Assembly: GCA_041484845.1 (NCBI GenBank)
Contig: JBGPIK010000041.1
Coordinates: 1 to 27,018 of the forward strand
From: JBGPIK01 sp041484845
Lineage (GTDB): Bacteria; Desulfobacterota; Binatia; UBA9968
Direction: 5' to 3'
Length of the DNA stretch: 27,018 bases
Positions within the stretch are counted from its first letter, which is position 1; every line of letters starts with the position of its first letter. The translations under genes were made by a program, and so were the position numbers. The notes beneath the pieces were generated by a model, which did no database searches, was not told the DNA's origin, and saw only the letters and a list, made by a program, of their open reading frames with translations. Below, in pieces: positions 14,228 through 22,264 of the stretch.

Positions 14228-15423
14228 CACTCCCGCACCCCTCCAAACGTTTGGAGATATGCGACGACATCTCCCATTTCCTGTTCGGTGAAGGCAGGCC
14301 AGGTCAAAGACTTTTCGCGCATCCTTTCCGCCATCGCGCTGGCGTGATTCCACATGGCCGCGACAACCGTTACCGGTTGATCAAGCTCCTTCGCGCGCTC
14401 GAAATCAGGCCCCACTTTGCCTCCCTTACCTCGCACAGAGTGACAACTCAAACATCCCTTGCTGGCCAAGAGTTCTTGCCCTCGACGGGCATCGCCAGGC
14501 TTTGCAAAGTACTGGACCGAATAGAGATAACCAATAATATCAGCCATCTCTGCTGCGGTGAGCTGAGGCAGGGGAATTTTATTCGTGGCCATTTCCTTCG
14601 TCATCGCCGGAGCCTTGTTCCACATGTTAACCGCGAACTGAACCATGCTTAACCTGACCGCCCGCTGAGCGAGTTCGCCACCGACCCGTCCCCCGCGTCC
14701 TTTGACGCTATGACACTCAATACACCCTTTTTGTATGAAAAGTCTTTGGCCTTGATCCGGACGACCGGGAAGAAGGTAAAGCGGCCGTTGCCCGCTTAAA
14801 GGCGAAGCGGACCTAAGAAACGCGATCAAGTTTTGCAGCTCCGCTTGCGTGAAGTTGGGCCGCTTGATACCCGCAGCGCGCATCGCATCCGTCATCGTTG
14901 GCCCATGATTCCACATAGCTGAAGCCAGGAATATAGGAGAATCATACTGCGCTAAGCTGTCGAGGTTGGGACCAACAACACCGCCCGAACCGCCTACCTG
15001 ATGGCAATTAATGCAGCGCTTGACCGTAAAGACCTGGCGCCCTTCTTTTGCATCAGCGGCTTTTTCGAAATAGTTCGCAGTGTATAGGAAGGCAATCAAA
15101 TCGCCCGTCTCGCTCGGACTCAGAGCGGGGCGCGTGATGCCAGCTTTGCGCATTTGCTCGGTCATCTTGGGAAGATGGTTCCACATCGCCGCAGCAAGAT
15201 CATAAAATGAACGAGATCGCGTGCTGCGCGCGAGGTCGGGACCCACGGTTCCCCCAACGCCGAAGATCGCGTGGCATTTCGCGCAACCCTTGTCGCCAAA
15301 GATCCTGGAGCCCGCAAGCGGATCCTGAGTCGCGCTAAACAGCGGTTGCGCCATAACCGGCCGCAAAGACCAGAGAAGAATGGCGACAATGAAAAAAAAC
15401 AATTTCAGGGATTGAGTCATCAT
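14227..15423 (-). CDS. Tetraheme cytochrome c made of four fused monoheme domains (paralogue 2)
   Basis: Secreted periplasmic cytochrome of 398 residues: signal peptide (about 5-25) and four tandem cytochrome c domains of about 85-95 residues, with CAKCH (Cys47), CINCH, CIECH and CLSCH. Each follows the pattern G..lF..K.C..CH...G.GG.vGp.l and, about 30 residues on, MWNHxxxMxxxM. Domain 3 reads MWNK instead of MWNH, but the Met four residues after N/H/K is kept in all four and is the probable distal ligand (inference). The start is set by GGGGAG seven bases upstream of ATG; an open extension upstream is 87 residues of low-complexity, non-cytochrome sequence and is not used. The stop overlaps the nonaheme start by one base. 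It probably shuttles electrons between the multisubunit complexes encoded on either side. Confidence 0.88.
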   Translation of the reverse strand: MMTQSLKLFFFIVAILLWSLRPVMAQPLFSATQDPLAGSRIFGDKGCAKCHAIFGVGGTVGPDLARSTRSRSFYDLAAAMWNHLPKMTEQMRKAGITRPALSPSETGDLIAFLYTANYFEKAADAKEGRQVFTVKRCINCHQVGGSGGVVGPNLDSLAQYDSPIFLASAMWNHGPTMTDAMRAAGIKRPNFTQAELQNLIAFLRSASPLSGQRPLYLLPGRPDQGQRLFIQKGCIECHSVKGRGGRVGGELAQRAVRLSMVQFAVNMWNKAPAMTKEMATNKIPLPQLTAAEMADIIGYLYSVQYFAKPGDARRGQELLASKGCLSCHSVRGKGGKVGPDFERAKELDQPVTVVAAMWNHASAMAERMREKSLTWPAFTEQEMGDVVAYLQTFGGVRE

Positions 15424-15708
15424 GACATTACTCCCCAATGCGCGGCGAACGACGCGCAAGTTGAGCCTATAATCAGTAAAAATCTTGATGTCTTTGCTCT
15501 CCAATTGGCTATCGCATCGCGGTCTCGCGACGGCTACTACGCAGCGACGATTTCCCATCGCCACCAAAGGCCGCCAGGCCATTTTCCATCGCGCCGCTTC
15601 AATCTGATTGCCGCCAGGAATGAGATCCGCCTCGGTGGGAAACTGTGCCCTCACGCCACGTGACTCACCGCTGAAGCGGTGCATCGCTTCTTGTCGCCTT
15701 TCCGTGGC
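15424..15708. other. Unexplained 285-base gap inside the operon
   Basis: All other gaps in this operon are under 25 bases, so this one stands out. The minus-strand frame is open throughout in phase with the following cytochrome, but the translation is Arg-rich with no signal peptide or domain. A 6-bp hairpin (CACCGC, TGAA, GCGGTG, 15666-15681) lacks a T-run, so it is not a standard terminator. A GC-rich segment near 15505-15545 has a small inverted repeat. It could be an mRNA-processing or attenuating element, an internal promoter region, or remains of a lost gene. Confidence 0.45.
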
Positions 15709-16917
15709 TTAGGGTTTTTTACCTTCGGCCGCCGCGCGCGGATCTTTTCGAACTGAAAGCAAATAAGTGATGAGGTCCGCCATCTCGCCACCTTTAAAAA
15801 CCGGCCACTCCACGGATTCCTCGAGCATCCTCCGTTCCATCGAGCCGACGTGATTCCACATTTCAGTCACAACCTCCACGGGAGTCTGCAGCTTTTCGGC
15901 CGTCGCCAGGTCGGGTCCGACGGTCCCGCTGACTCCCGGCAACGTGTGACAGCTGCCGCAACGCTTCTCTTGGTACACTACGCGTCCCCTCTTAGCATCA
16001 CCCGAGGGATCTGTAAACTGGAGAAAGTAAAGATAGCTGATGAGATCAGACATTTCCTCGGGGCCAAGTGACGGCACGTCACCCATTTTCGCCCACATTC
16101 CGGGACCATGGTTCCACATGGCGCCGGCAATGCCAATTAGGCTGCCTTTGAGTTTTTTTCGCAGATCCGGGCCGATGCGAATTCCCTGAGCATTTGCAGT
16201 GTGACACTGTACGCAGCGCTTCTGCGTGAATAGTTTCTCGCCAACCTGCGGGCTACCCGGGCGCACGTAAATTCGCTCCACCCCGCCGGCCGCGCTGCGA
16301 ATATAGGCCAACAAATCAGGAATATCGTTTTTTCCAAACGTGGGTCGTGGCACATGTAACGACTGCATCACCCCCGCCATCGCTTTGCCGTGATTCCAAA
16401 GGCCGGCCGTCAAGTAAAGGGGAGAAGCGTAACGTCCGTAGCTGTCGAGCTTGGGCCCATATTTGCCGCCTATGCCCCCCAACGAATGGCACGTCACGCA
16501 TTGTTTCTCGCGGAAAAGCCGCGCACCCGTGGTCGCGTCCCCGGGTGGGTCGAGCGATCCTAAGTAATAAAGGAACGCCAGAAGGCTCGCCATCTCTGTT
16601 GGCTTGAATTGAGGGAGCGCGGTGCGCTGGTCCTGGAAAAGGTGCACCATTCCCGGAGAATGGTTCCACATCACACCGGCAATATCGAGCAGAGGGCGCT
16701 TCAAAATGCCTTGCCCTAGCTCTGGTCCCGCGACCCCTCCCACTCCATAGACCGAGTGACACCCGAGACAGCCTTTATCGGAAAAAAGCCGACTGCCCTC
16801 CAGCGGATTGCCGGGAACAAGAACTGAAGAAGACTCAGCCGCGGCAAAAACCGCCGCAGCGATACAAACAAAACCGGCCCATAAGACCAAGGCGAAGATC
16901 ACGGGTTTGATTTTCAT
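15709..16917 (-). CDS. Tetraheme cytochrome c made of four fused monoheme domains (paralogue 1)
   Basis: Secreted periplasmic cytochrome of 402 residues with a signal peptide (about 3-26) and four tandem cytochrome c domains: CLGCH (Cys50), CVTCH, CVQCH and CGSCH. All four have the WNHxxxM element about 30 residues after the heme motif (MWNHSPGM, LWNHGKAM, MWNHGPGM, MWNHVGSM). It is clearly paralogous, domain by domain, to the neighbouring tetraheme protein, so a four-domain gene was duplicated as a unit. ATG at 16917 is chosen: GGAGG lies six bases upstream and ATGA overlaps the stop of the small membrane protein gene. Likely role: periplasmic electron carrier or subunit between the NrfD complex and the Rieske/cytochrome b complex. 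Partner specificity is inference. Confidence 0.88.
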   Translation of the reverse strand: MKIKPVIFALVLWAGFVCIAAAVFAAAESSSVLVPGNPLEGSRLFSDKGCLGCHSVYGVGGVAGPELGQGILKRPLLDIAGVMWNHSPGMVHLFQDQRTALPQFKPTEMASLLAFLYYLGSLDPPGDATTGARLFREKQCVTCHSLGGIGGKYGPKLDSYGRYASPLYLTAGLWNHGKAMAGVMQSLHVPRPTFGKNDIPDLLAYIRSAAGGVERIYVRPGSPQVGEKLFTQKRCVQCHTANAQGIRIGPDLRKKLKGSLIGIAGAMWNHGPGMWAKMGDVPSLGPEEMSDLISYLYFLQFTDPSGDAKRGRVVYQEKRCGSCHTLPGVSGTVGPDLATAEKLQTPVEVVTEMWNHVGSMERRMLEESVEWPVFKGGEMADLITYLLSVRKDPRAAAEGKKP

Positions 16918-17165
16918 AGCTTCCTCCCGCGAACAGCCAATCCCCAAAATACATAGAAGACCACACTGGCGAGAGCGAGAAAAATCGGGATGGCCACAAT
17001 AGGAATACCGATGGCGGCGGAAGGCACATCGCCAAGCCACAACGCGGCGCGCATCAGATGAATGAACCAAGTGATGATTCCCAACACCAATAAGATGAAG
17101 CCAATCATCCATATCCACTGCAATTTTATTATCAGTTGATCGGAAGGTGAATTCTGCTGTTCCAT
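16914..17165 (-). CDS. Small two-helix membrane protein in the respiratory operon
   Basis: An 83-residue protein with two predicted membrane helices (about 17-37 and 52-75), a short polar N-terminus and a basic C-terminus (VRGRKL). No cofactor motif. ATG is preceded by AAGGAAATGAG. It lies 20 bases after the NrfD-family gene and its stop overlaps the next ATG, so it is translated in series with the complex subunits. Small helical subunits are common in quinol-oxidising complexes, and this may be an accessory or assembly subunit of the NrfD complex or a connector to the tetraheme cytochromes. I do not recognise the family. Confidence 0.78.
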   Translation of the reverse strand: MEQQNSPSDQLIIKLQWIWMIGFILLVLGIITWFIHLMRAALWLGDVPSAAIGIPIVAIPIFLALASVVFYVFWGLAVRGRKL

Positions 17166-17185
17166 CTCATTTCCTTCTTAGTTAT

Positions 17186-18520
17186 CTACGCTGCTCCTTC
17201 AACCTCGTCCGGCAGGTAGCTCCTGACCCGCTCTTCGACTTCCTTGATCCCCTCTTCACGACCCTCACGGATCTCCCAGATGGAGATGATCGGAAACACC
17301 TTGGTGAAAAGCAGGTAAAACAGTGCGAACAGAGCCAGGCTGCCGGCGAATTCTCCCAACTCCACCCAGGTTGGATGGTAAATAGTTTGGGGGAAAGGGA
17401 GACGCGGATACGACAGGGTCGGTATGACGATTATAAAGCGCTCAAGCCACATCCCGACGATAATAGATAACGAAGCGATGAGAACTTTTCTTACCGTGTG
17501 CTGGCCGAGCCGCACCAGAAAAATCAGCGGAATGAATAAATTGCACAGGACCATCGCCCAGAAATAAGGCCAAAACGGACCCGAGAACTTTGCCCAGAAC
17601 ACTTTCATTTCCTCCGGCTCCGCCCCGTAATATCCCGTCAGATACTCGGCAAAAGTAAAATAGAACCAAAGCAGTGACATAATCAGCAGGAGCTGACCGA
17701 GGTAGCGAAAATGGATCGGCTTCAGGTAGGGCTCAAGCCCGTAGGCCTTCCTGAAAACGATCATGGCCACAATCAGAGCCGCGATGCCGGAGAAAATTGC
17801 TCCGACAACGAAGTAGGGGCCAAAGATGGTTGAGTGCCACATGGGCTGAAGCGTCATGGAGAAAACGAAGGAGACGACGGAGTGTACGGAAATCGCGACC
17901 GGGATGACTATAACACACATGATCGCGATGGCGCGGTTAAGGACTCGTTGCTGCTGCTCGGTCCCGGTCCAACCGAGGGCCAAGACACTGTAGAAGAGCT
18001 TCCACTTTCCGAGACGGTCCCTCAGAATAGCAATGTCAGGAATCATCGGCAGGTAGAGGTACGTGAGACTGGCCGTCAAGTAGGCACTGATACTCGTCGC
18101 ATCCCAAAGCAGAGGTGACTGATAGCGGCCGTGCAGTATGACGTTTAATATTCGGTCAGGCCGGCCCAGATCCACGAGGATCTGACCCGCCCCGATAAAA
18201 AGGACCATCGCTGTGATGACTTCAGCCATCCGAGTGATGGGCCGGCGCCACTCCGCTCTGGAAAGGCGCAGGATAGCGGAGATCAAGGTTCCCGCATGGC
18301 TGATGCCGATAAAGAAGACGAAGTTCGTTACGTAAAAGCCCCAGCTGACGGGCTGCTGCAGCCCCGTAACCCCCAGCCCTGCGTAAAATTGGACTGCGTA
18401 CGCAATCGCGCCCCACAGGATAAAGACGGAAAGGCCAGCCACGGCAAAGTAAAATCCGGGCCCCGTTTGCGCGATCGGGGCGAGAAGAATATCCTCATGA
18501 ATGTCCTTTTGATCAACCAC
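17186..18520 (-). CDS. NrfD/PsrC-family quinone-binding membrane subunit (ActC/QrcD-like)
   Basis: Polytopic protein of 444 residues with about ten predicted helices, of the NrfD/PsrC family that forms the quinone site of polysulfide reductase, Qrc and alternative complex III. Family landmarks: SVHSVVSF and MWHSTIFGPYFVVGA in the middle, ISHAGTLISAILRL early on, IIVGMWLERFIIV near the C-terminus, then a charged tail. A GTG start at 18520 is supported by GAGGGAG about eight bases upstream and an 8-base overlap with the ferredoxin gene. It lacks heme motifs. With the three genes before it the order is pentaheme c, Mo-like subunit, ferredoxin, NrfD, as in QrcABCD. It is homologous to the truncated ActC at the right edge but belongs to a different operon, so the window has at least two such complexes. 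Confidence 0.92.
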   Translation of the reverse strand: MVDQKDIHEDILLAPIAQTGPGFYFAVAGLSVFILWGAIAYAVQFYAGLGVTGLQQPVSWGFYVTNFVFFIGISHAGTLISAILRLSRAEWRRPITRMAEVITAMVLFIGAGQILVDLGRPDRILNVILHGRYQSPLLWDATSISAYLTASLTYLYLPMIPDIAILRDRLGKWKLFYSVLALGWTGTEQQQRVLNRAIAIMCVIVIPVAISVHSVVSFVFSMTLQPMWHSTIFGPYFVVGAIFSGIAALIVAMIVFRKAYGLEPYLKPIHFRYLGQLLLIMSLLWFYFTFAEYLTGYYGAEPEEMKVFWAKFSGPFWPYFWAMVLCNLFIPLIFLVRLGQHTVRKVLIASLSIIVGMWLERFIIVIPTLSYPRLPFPQTIYHPTWVELGEFAGSLALFALFYLLFTKVFPIISIWEIREGREEGIKEVEERVRSYLPDEVEGAA

Positions 18521-19196
18521 CGCCTTCTCCCTCTGTCAGATAGATCACTTTTGGTTTGGTCCCTAACTCCTCTTGCAGCTTGAAAGCGCGCGGACTACGG
18601 GCGAGTTTTGCTACCTCGCTGCCCGGATCAGAAAGGTCACCGAAACTGATCGCTTGAGCAGGACAGGCGTCAGCGCAGGCTGGAGTGTACTCCCCCGGTT
18701 GAATCTCACGATTCTCCGCGTGCGCTCGCTCGCGCGCCTTCTGCAAGCGGTGATGACAGAAGGTGCACTTCTCCACCACGCCTTTCGGGCGCAGCGACAC
18801 GTCGGGGTTTTGTCCGGGCTGCTCTTTTTGGTAGGTGTACCAGTTGAAGTATTTCGCGTTGTAGGGGCAAGCCGCCATGCAGAAACGGCAGCCGATGCAG
18901 CGCCCGTAAATCTGCGCAACAATACCTTCAGGATTTCGATAGGTCGCATAAACGGGACAAACCTTGGTGCACGGCGGGTCATCACATTGAAGGCAGGGTC
19001 GCGGTATGAAACGCGTCTTTTCCTCGTGATGTCCCTCGTCTGTTTCCGTAAGCACCTGCATCCAACTGATGGTGCGGCCTTTCTTTGCCTCCGTGCTACC
19101 GACGGCAGGAACATTATTCTCGGCTTTACAGGCCATGACGCAGGCCTGGCAGCCGGTGCAGCGATCCAAATCTATGACCATGCCCCATAGCGCCAC
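18513..19196 (-). CDS. Four-cluster [4Fe-4S] ferredoxin subunit (PsrB/QrcC-like)
   Basis: Electron-transfer subunit of 227 residues with four cysteine clusters: CTGCQACVMAC from Cys13; CLQCDDPPCTKVCP; CIGCRFCMAACPYNAKYF; and CTFCHH pairing with CADACPAQAISFGD. This is the DmsB/PsrB/NrfC arrangement expected for four [4Fe-4S] centres. CTFCHH resembles a CXXCH heme motif but belongs to the cluster pattern. The GTG start is supported by AGGAGGG seven bases upstream, within the end of the molybdopterin-like gene. No Tat or Sec signal is seen, as expected if it is co-exported with the Tat-bearing large subunit. It links the large subunit to the NrfD quinone site. Confidence 0.95.
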   Translation of the reverse strand: MALWGMVIDLDRCTGCQACVMACKAENNVPAVGSTEAKKGRTISWMQVLTETDEGHHEEKTRFIPRPCLQCDDPPCTKVCPVYATYRNPEGIVAQIYGRCIGCRFCMAACPYNAKYFNWYTYQKEQPGQNPDVSLRPKGVVEKCTFCHHRLQKARERAHAENREIQPGEYTPACADACPAQAISFGDLSDPGSEVAKLARSPRAFKLQEELGTKPKVIYLTEGEGGG

Positions 19197-19197
19197 G

Positions 19198-21615
19198 TTA
19201 TACCCTCCTGAGTCTCACCTGGGTTGTATTCAAGACACCGAATCCCTTCAGTGTATCCGGCTGGTCGGCGATTAAATCGTTCGGGTTCGGTCCTTCGCCG
19301 CCGTAAAGGGGAACATGAACCACATCGGGCCGCGTCCCCGAATAAAGTTTGACGCGCAGCTTTGCGCGTCCTTTTGCCGACTCTACCCAGACCCAATCAT
19401 CCTGTTTGAGGCTTAGCTCGGCCGCTGTTTTAGGATGCACCTCGACCCAGCTTTCCCAGGGAGAGTAAAGATGAACCGCGGGTTGTTCGAGCAGCCAGGG
19501 CTGGTCTTTACCTCCACCCATGGGCCGGCTCATGAGACGGTAGGTATTGAGGCGGAGCGGAAACGATCCCGTCGGCGTGGGGCGCAGGATGGCCACGGCC
19601 GGGAGAAACAGCAGATCTTCCGTCTTGCCGGCGCCCAGAGTGCTGACAAACGAGTTCGCTTTTCCTTCTTGCTTGACGGCCTTATCAACCAATTGCTTTA
19701 ATGCCGTCGAGTAGAACTCGAACTTGCCTGAAGGTGTTTTGAGCAGCGCCCTCAACCCGGCCGGCAGACCCGTCGAATCCCACCAAGCTCCGCGCTCAAC
19801 CAGAGCATTCCAGAAAGCATCGTAGTCTTTGAAGTCCGACACCCAGTATCCTTGACGCTCGAGAACCTTTCTCAGGGCCTCTTCAGCCGGGGCGGAGGCG
19901 ACGTATCCTCGGCGTGAATTGTATAGACCTTCGGCTCCCTGTTTGAGCACATCTTCAAATTTCTTCCAGGGAAAATTCTGCGCCACGGGCGCGCCGAGGG
20001 CTTGGGCCACCTGAAGCAATACGTCCGCCGTGTTGCGAGTCTGGTGCAGCGGCGCGGAAGCCGGCCGCGCGATACTAAAGCACGTGAAACCGGCCAGATG
20101 GGTGACTTGATCGTCCTGCCATCTCTCCAGATAGGTTTGGTCCGGCAAAATCAGATCGGCCATCGCGCTCGATTCGTCGAGGAAGGGCGAAAAACTTACT
20201 ATGAAAGGCACTTTCTTTAGCGCGCTCGCCAATGCCTCTTTAGCCGGATGATTTGCCAGTGGATTGGTCGCGTAGAGGAACAGGACGTTAGCGGGGTAAG
20301 GAGTTCCGCTCGAAATTCTTTGCGCCAACAGCTGAGGCGTGTCCGAAGCTATCAAATACTCCTTCTCGCCCGCGCCATCGATCCGCGGTTGGGCTGTGGC
20401 TTGTTTTGCCGCCGCGTCCTGGCGCACCGCCGGCAAAGCCGCCAATGGTAATTCACCTTGAGCGCGCAGGCCACCGGTAATACCGATGTTCCCCGCAAGC
20501 GCATTGAGACTGTGGATTGCCATCCGCGTGTGCAGATCATCGGGTCCGTAGACGGGACCGCGCTCGCCTATGACGATTGCCGGTTTGAGCGTGCCGAGAT
20601 TTCTTGCGATCTCGAGAATGCTTTGTACCGGCACACCGGTAGCGGCAGAAACGGTAAGTAGCCCGTATTCCGTCAAGACAAGATTCTTGAAGCCCAAATG
20701 TTGCTGGCCTGAGCTATCGACCCAGTCTTCAAAACCGAAAGTGTGCTCCTCAACGAAGTCCTGATCATAAAGCCCCTCGCGTATCATCGCGTTGGCGATG
20801 CCGAGCGCCAGCACTCCATCGGCTCCCGGCACGACTGAAATCCAACGGTCCGCTTTGATAGCGGTGGGCGAACGGCGCGGATCCACTTGCACGAACAGAC
20901 CGCGCGGCCGATCGCTACTGCGACGCAGCCGGGCAAACGCGCGCGAATTGTGGACCGGCCCGACCCAAGACTCGAGCAGCCCGGCGCCGAAAGACAAAAT
21001 AAATTGCGCTTCGCTCAAGTCGTATCCAAGAGGCTCGGTCACTCCCTGCATGAAGTAATGCGCGAGAGCGGGCCGCTCCGGAGCAAAGCAACGGAAGCGA
21101 ATATAATTAGGCGTCCCATAGCTGTCGGCGAAACGCTTCCACAAAATATCCCGGTAGCCGCGATACTGCCCGCCTAAAATAACCGCCGTGTGCGAAAGGT
21201 TTTTCGCCCTGAGATCAGACAGTCGAGAGGTCACCTGCGCAATGGCTTCATCCCATCCGATGGGCCGAAACTTACCGCGGTCTCCGGCCCGCGCCATCGG
21301 TCCTTTGAGACGGTTGGCGTCGTAAAGCAGTTGAAGTCCGCCAAAGGCCTTGGGACAAACCGAGCCGCGGTTGATGGGATGCTGACGATTACCCGCGATT
21401 CCCGCGACTTCTCCGTCGAGGGTGCGAACCATCAAACCGCAACCTCCGGGGCATTGCTGGCAAATAGACGGAACCAACACCTCTTCGGGCTTGGCCCACC
21501 GCTCGACATCCTCGGCTGCGTGCCCGACCCTGGAAGAAAGCTGTTGTTTCGCAATGACAGCCGCGCCGGCGGTTCCGCCTAACAATTGAAGAAATGTTCG
21601 CCGAGTAAATCGCAT
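19198..21615 (-). CDS. Molybdopterin oxidoreductase-like large subunit with Tat signal (QrcB/ActB1/PsrA-like)
   Basis: Large subunit of 805 residues of the complex iron-sulfur molybdoenzyme superfamily. The N-terminal RRTFLQLLGG motif and hydrophobic stretch (4-22) form a Tat signal, so it faces the periplasm. Cys52, Cys55, Cys59 and Cys87 (CX2CX3CX27C) form an N-terminal [4Fe-4S] site. Central molybdopterin domains and a C-terminal dinucleotide-binding domain (about 675-800) are full length. The Mo-ligand position is not obvious: after GTPN, the only nearby Cys is Cys176 (YIRFRC), closer to GTPN than I expect for PsrA/PhsA. In Qrc and ACIII the equivalent subunit has no Mo, so it may be structural. 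Pfs-like neighbours (pentaheme before, ferredoxin and NrfD after) favour a Qrc/ACIII-type quinone complex over a true polysulfide or thiosulfate reductase. Confidence 0.9.
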   Translation of the reverse strand: MRFTRRTFLQLLGGTAGAAVIAKQQLSSRVGHAAEDVERWAKPEEVLVPSICQQCPGGCGLMVRTLDGEVAGIAGNRQHPINRGSVCPKAFGGLQLLYDANRLKGPMARAGDRGKFRPIGWDEAIAQVTSRLSDLRAKNLSHTAVILGGQYRGYRDILWKRFADSYGTPNYIRFRCFAPERPALAHYFMQGVTEPLGYDLSEAQFILSFGAGLLESWVGPVHNSRAFARLRRSSDRPRGLFVQVDPRRSPTAIKADRWISVVPGADGVLALGIANAMIREGLYDQDFVEEHTFGFEDWVDSSGQQHLGFKNLVLTEYGLLTVSAATGVPVQSILEIARNLGTLKPAIVIGERGPVYGPDDLHTRMAIHSLNALAGNIGITGGLRAQGELPLAALPAVRQDAAAKQATAQPRIDGAGEKEYLIASDTPQLLAQRISSGTPYPANVLFLYATNPLANHPAKEALASALKKVPFIVSFSPFLDESSAMADLILPDQTYLERWQDDQVTHLAGFTCFSIARPASAPLHQTRNTADVLLQVAQALGAPVAQNFPWKKFEDVLKQGAEGLYNSRRGYVASAPAEEALRKVLERQGYWVSDFKDYDAFWNALVERGAWWDSTGLPAGLRALLKTPSGKFEFYSTALKQLVDKAVKQEGKANSFVSTLGAGKTEDLLFLPAVAILRPTPTGSFPLRLNTYRLMSRPMGGGKDQPWLLEQPAVHLYSPWESWVEVHPKTAAELSLKQDDWVWVESAKGRAKLRVKLYSGTRPDVVHVPLYGGEGPNPNDLIADQPDTLKGFGVLNTTQVRLRRV

Positions 21616-21622
21616 TTTCCCC

Positions 21623-22177
21623 TCACCGGTGACAGGTATTACAGTCGTTCAACAAGCTCCGTGCCGCTATTGGGTGTGCTTGTGCGGTCGTCGACTTCGC
21701 GGCCACGGCTTTCTCTCGGCTTTCATGGCAGCCGATGCAGTCATTCATGCTAAGAGTATTAAGCGGCGTCGCGGGAGGCTTGGTCAAAGTTTCCATCGCG
21801 CCATGACAAGTCTGGCACTTTATCTTCGCACTGACGACGTGGGGGCGATGAGGAAAGAATACGTGGCGCGGCAGACGCCACACCCGCTGCCAGGGAACTT
21901 CTTGTCCCTTTTCCCCATAAGCGCGCAGCTTTTTTATTTCCGCGCTGTTGGTCTCTCCGCCCGCGTGGCAAGCCATACACAGCGCCGTCGGCGGCCGTCC
22001 GGCGACCGCATCTTTCTCCGCCCGCTGATGGCAACCCGTGCACGGAAGGTTAAGCGCTATGTGAGTCTTATGAGGAAACGCAATCGGTTGCTGGACACCG
22101 CCGAACGTCCACCCTGACGAGTAAACCAAGCCTGCGATTCCGGCTACGGCTACCAGGACCAAAACGAATCGCTTCAC
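21623..22177 (-). CDS. Pentaheme cytochrome c, first subunit of the NrfD-type complex (QrcA/ActA-like)
   Basis: Membrane-anchored periplasmic cytochrome of 184 residues: N-terminal helix (about 4-22), then five CXXCH motifs (CTGCH at Cys46, CMACH, CQTCH, CIGCH, CNTCH), the last at the very C-terminus. The FPHKTH and FPHRPH elements before heme motifs and the central PWQRVWRLPRHVFF are typical of the class III-type cytochromes of ACIII/Qrc; QrcA has six hemes and ActA five. I choose the GTG at 22177: GAGGGG lies about five bases upstream, and the sigma-54 promoter predicts transcription from about 22238, leaving no room for a ribosome site before the ATG at 22231. In-frame ATGs at 22195/22192 are possible but lack a ribosome site. 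First gene of the long operon. Confidence 0.88.
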   Translation of the reverse strand: MKRFVLVLVAVAGIAGLVYSSGWTFGGVQQPIAFPHKTHIALNLPCTGCHQRAEKDAVAGRPPTALCMACHAGGETNSAEIKKLRAYGEKGQEVPWQRVWRLPRHVFFPHRPHVVSAKIKCQTCHGAMETLTKPPATPLNTLSMNDCIGCHESREKAVAAKSTTAQAHPIAARSLLNDCNTCHR

Positions 22178-22249
22178 TGCTACCCCTCTCATCATCGGCA
22201 CACATCTATTTTTAGCTGCCGCTGACCGCAAAAATTGAAGAAGCTGTCC

Positions 22250-22264
22250 GCAAGAGACATGCCA
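22250..22264 (-). promoter_or_regulatory. Sigma-54 (-24/-12) promoter for the NrfD/Rieske operon
   Basis: Minus-strand TGGCATGTCTCTTGC matches TGGCACG-N4-TTGC at all but one position, with the obligatory ten bases between GG and GC. The predicted start near 22238 gives a leader of about 60 bases before the GTG of the pentaheme gene. It lies between a strong terminator and the first gene of the operon. A TCCAA-N4-TTGGA palindrome at 22338-22351, about 107 bases upstream of the start site, could be an activator site (weak). Confidence 0.8.

Noticed and set aside
14228..14353. Extension of the nonaheme cytochrome
   Set aside because: It overlaps the end of the preceding cytochrome; the TGATG junction and the signal peptide support 14227.
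15424..15684. 87-residue N-terminal extension of the tetraheme cytochrome
   Set aside because: It precedes a proper signal peptide that has its own GGGGAG ribosome site; a secreted cytochrome would not carry this Arg-rich leader.
16918..17118. Long N-terminal extension of the other tetraheme cytochrome
   Set aside because: It overlaps the small membrane protein gene in another frame, and the ATG at 16917 has GGAGG and a signal peptide.
18513..19196. CTFCHH in the ferredoxin as a heme c site
   Set aside because: It belongs to the fourth cysteine cluster of the PsrB-type ferredoxin pattern, so it is not counted as heme.
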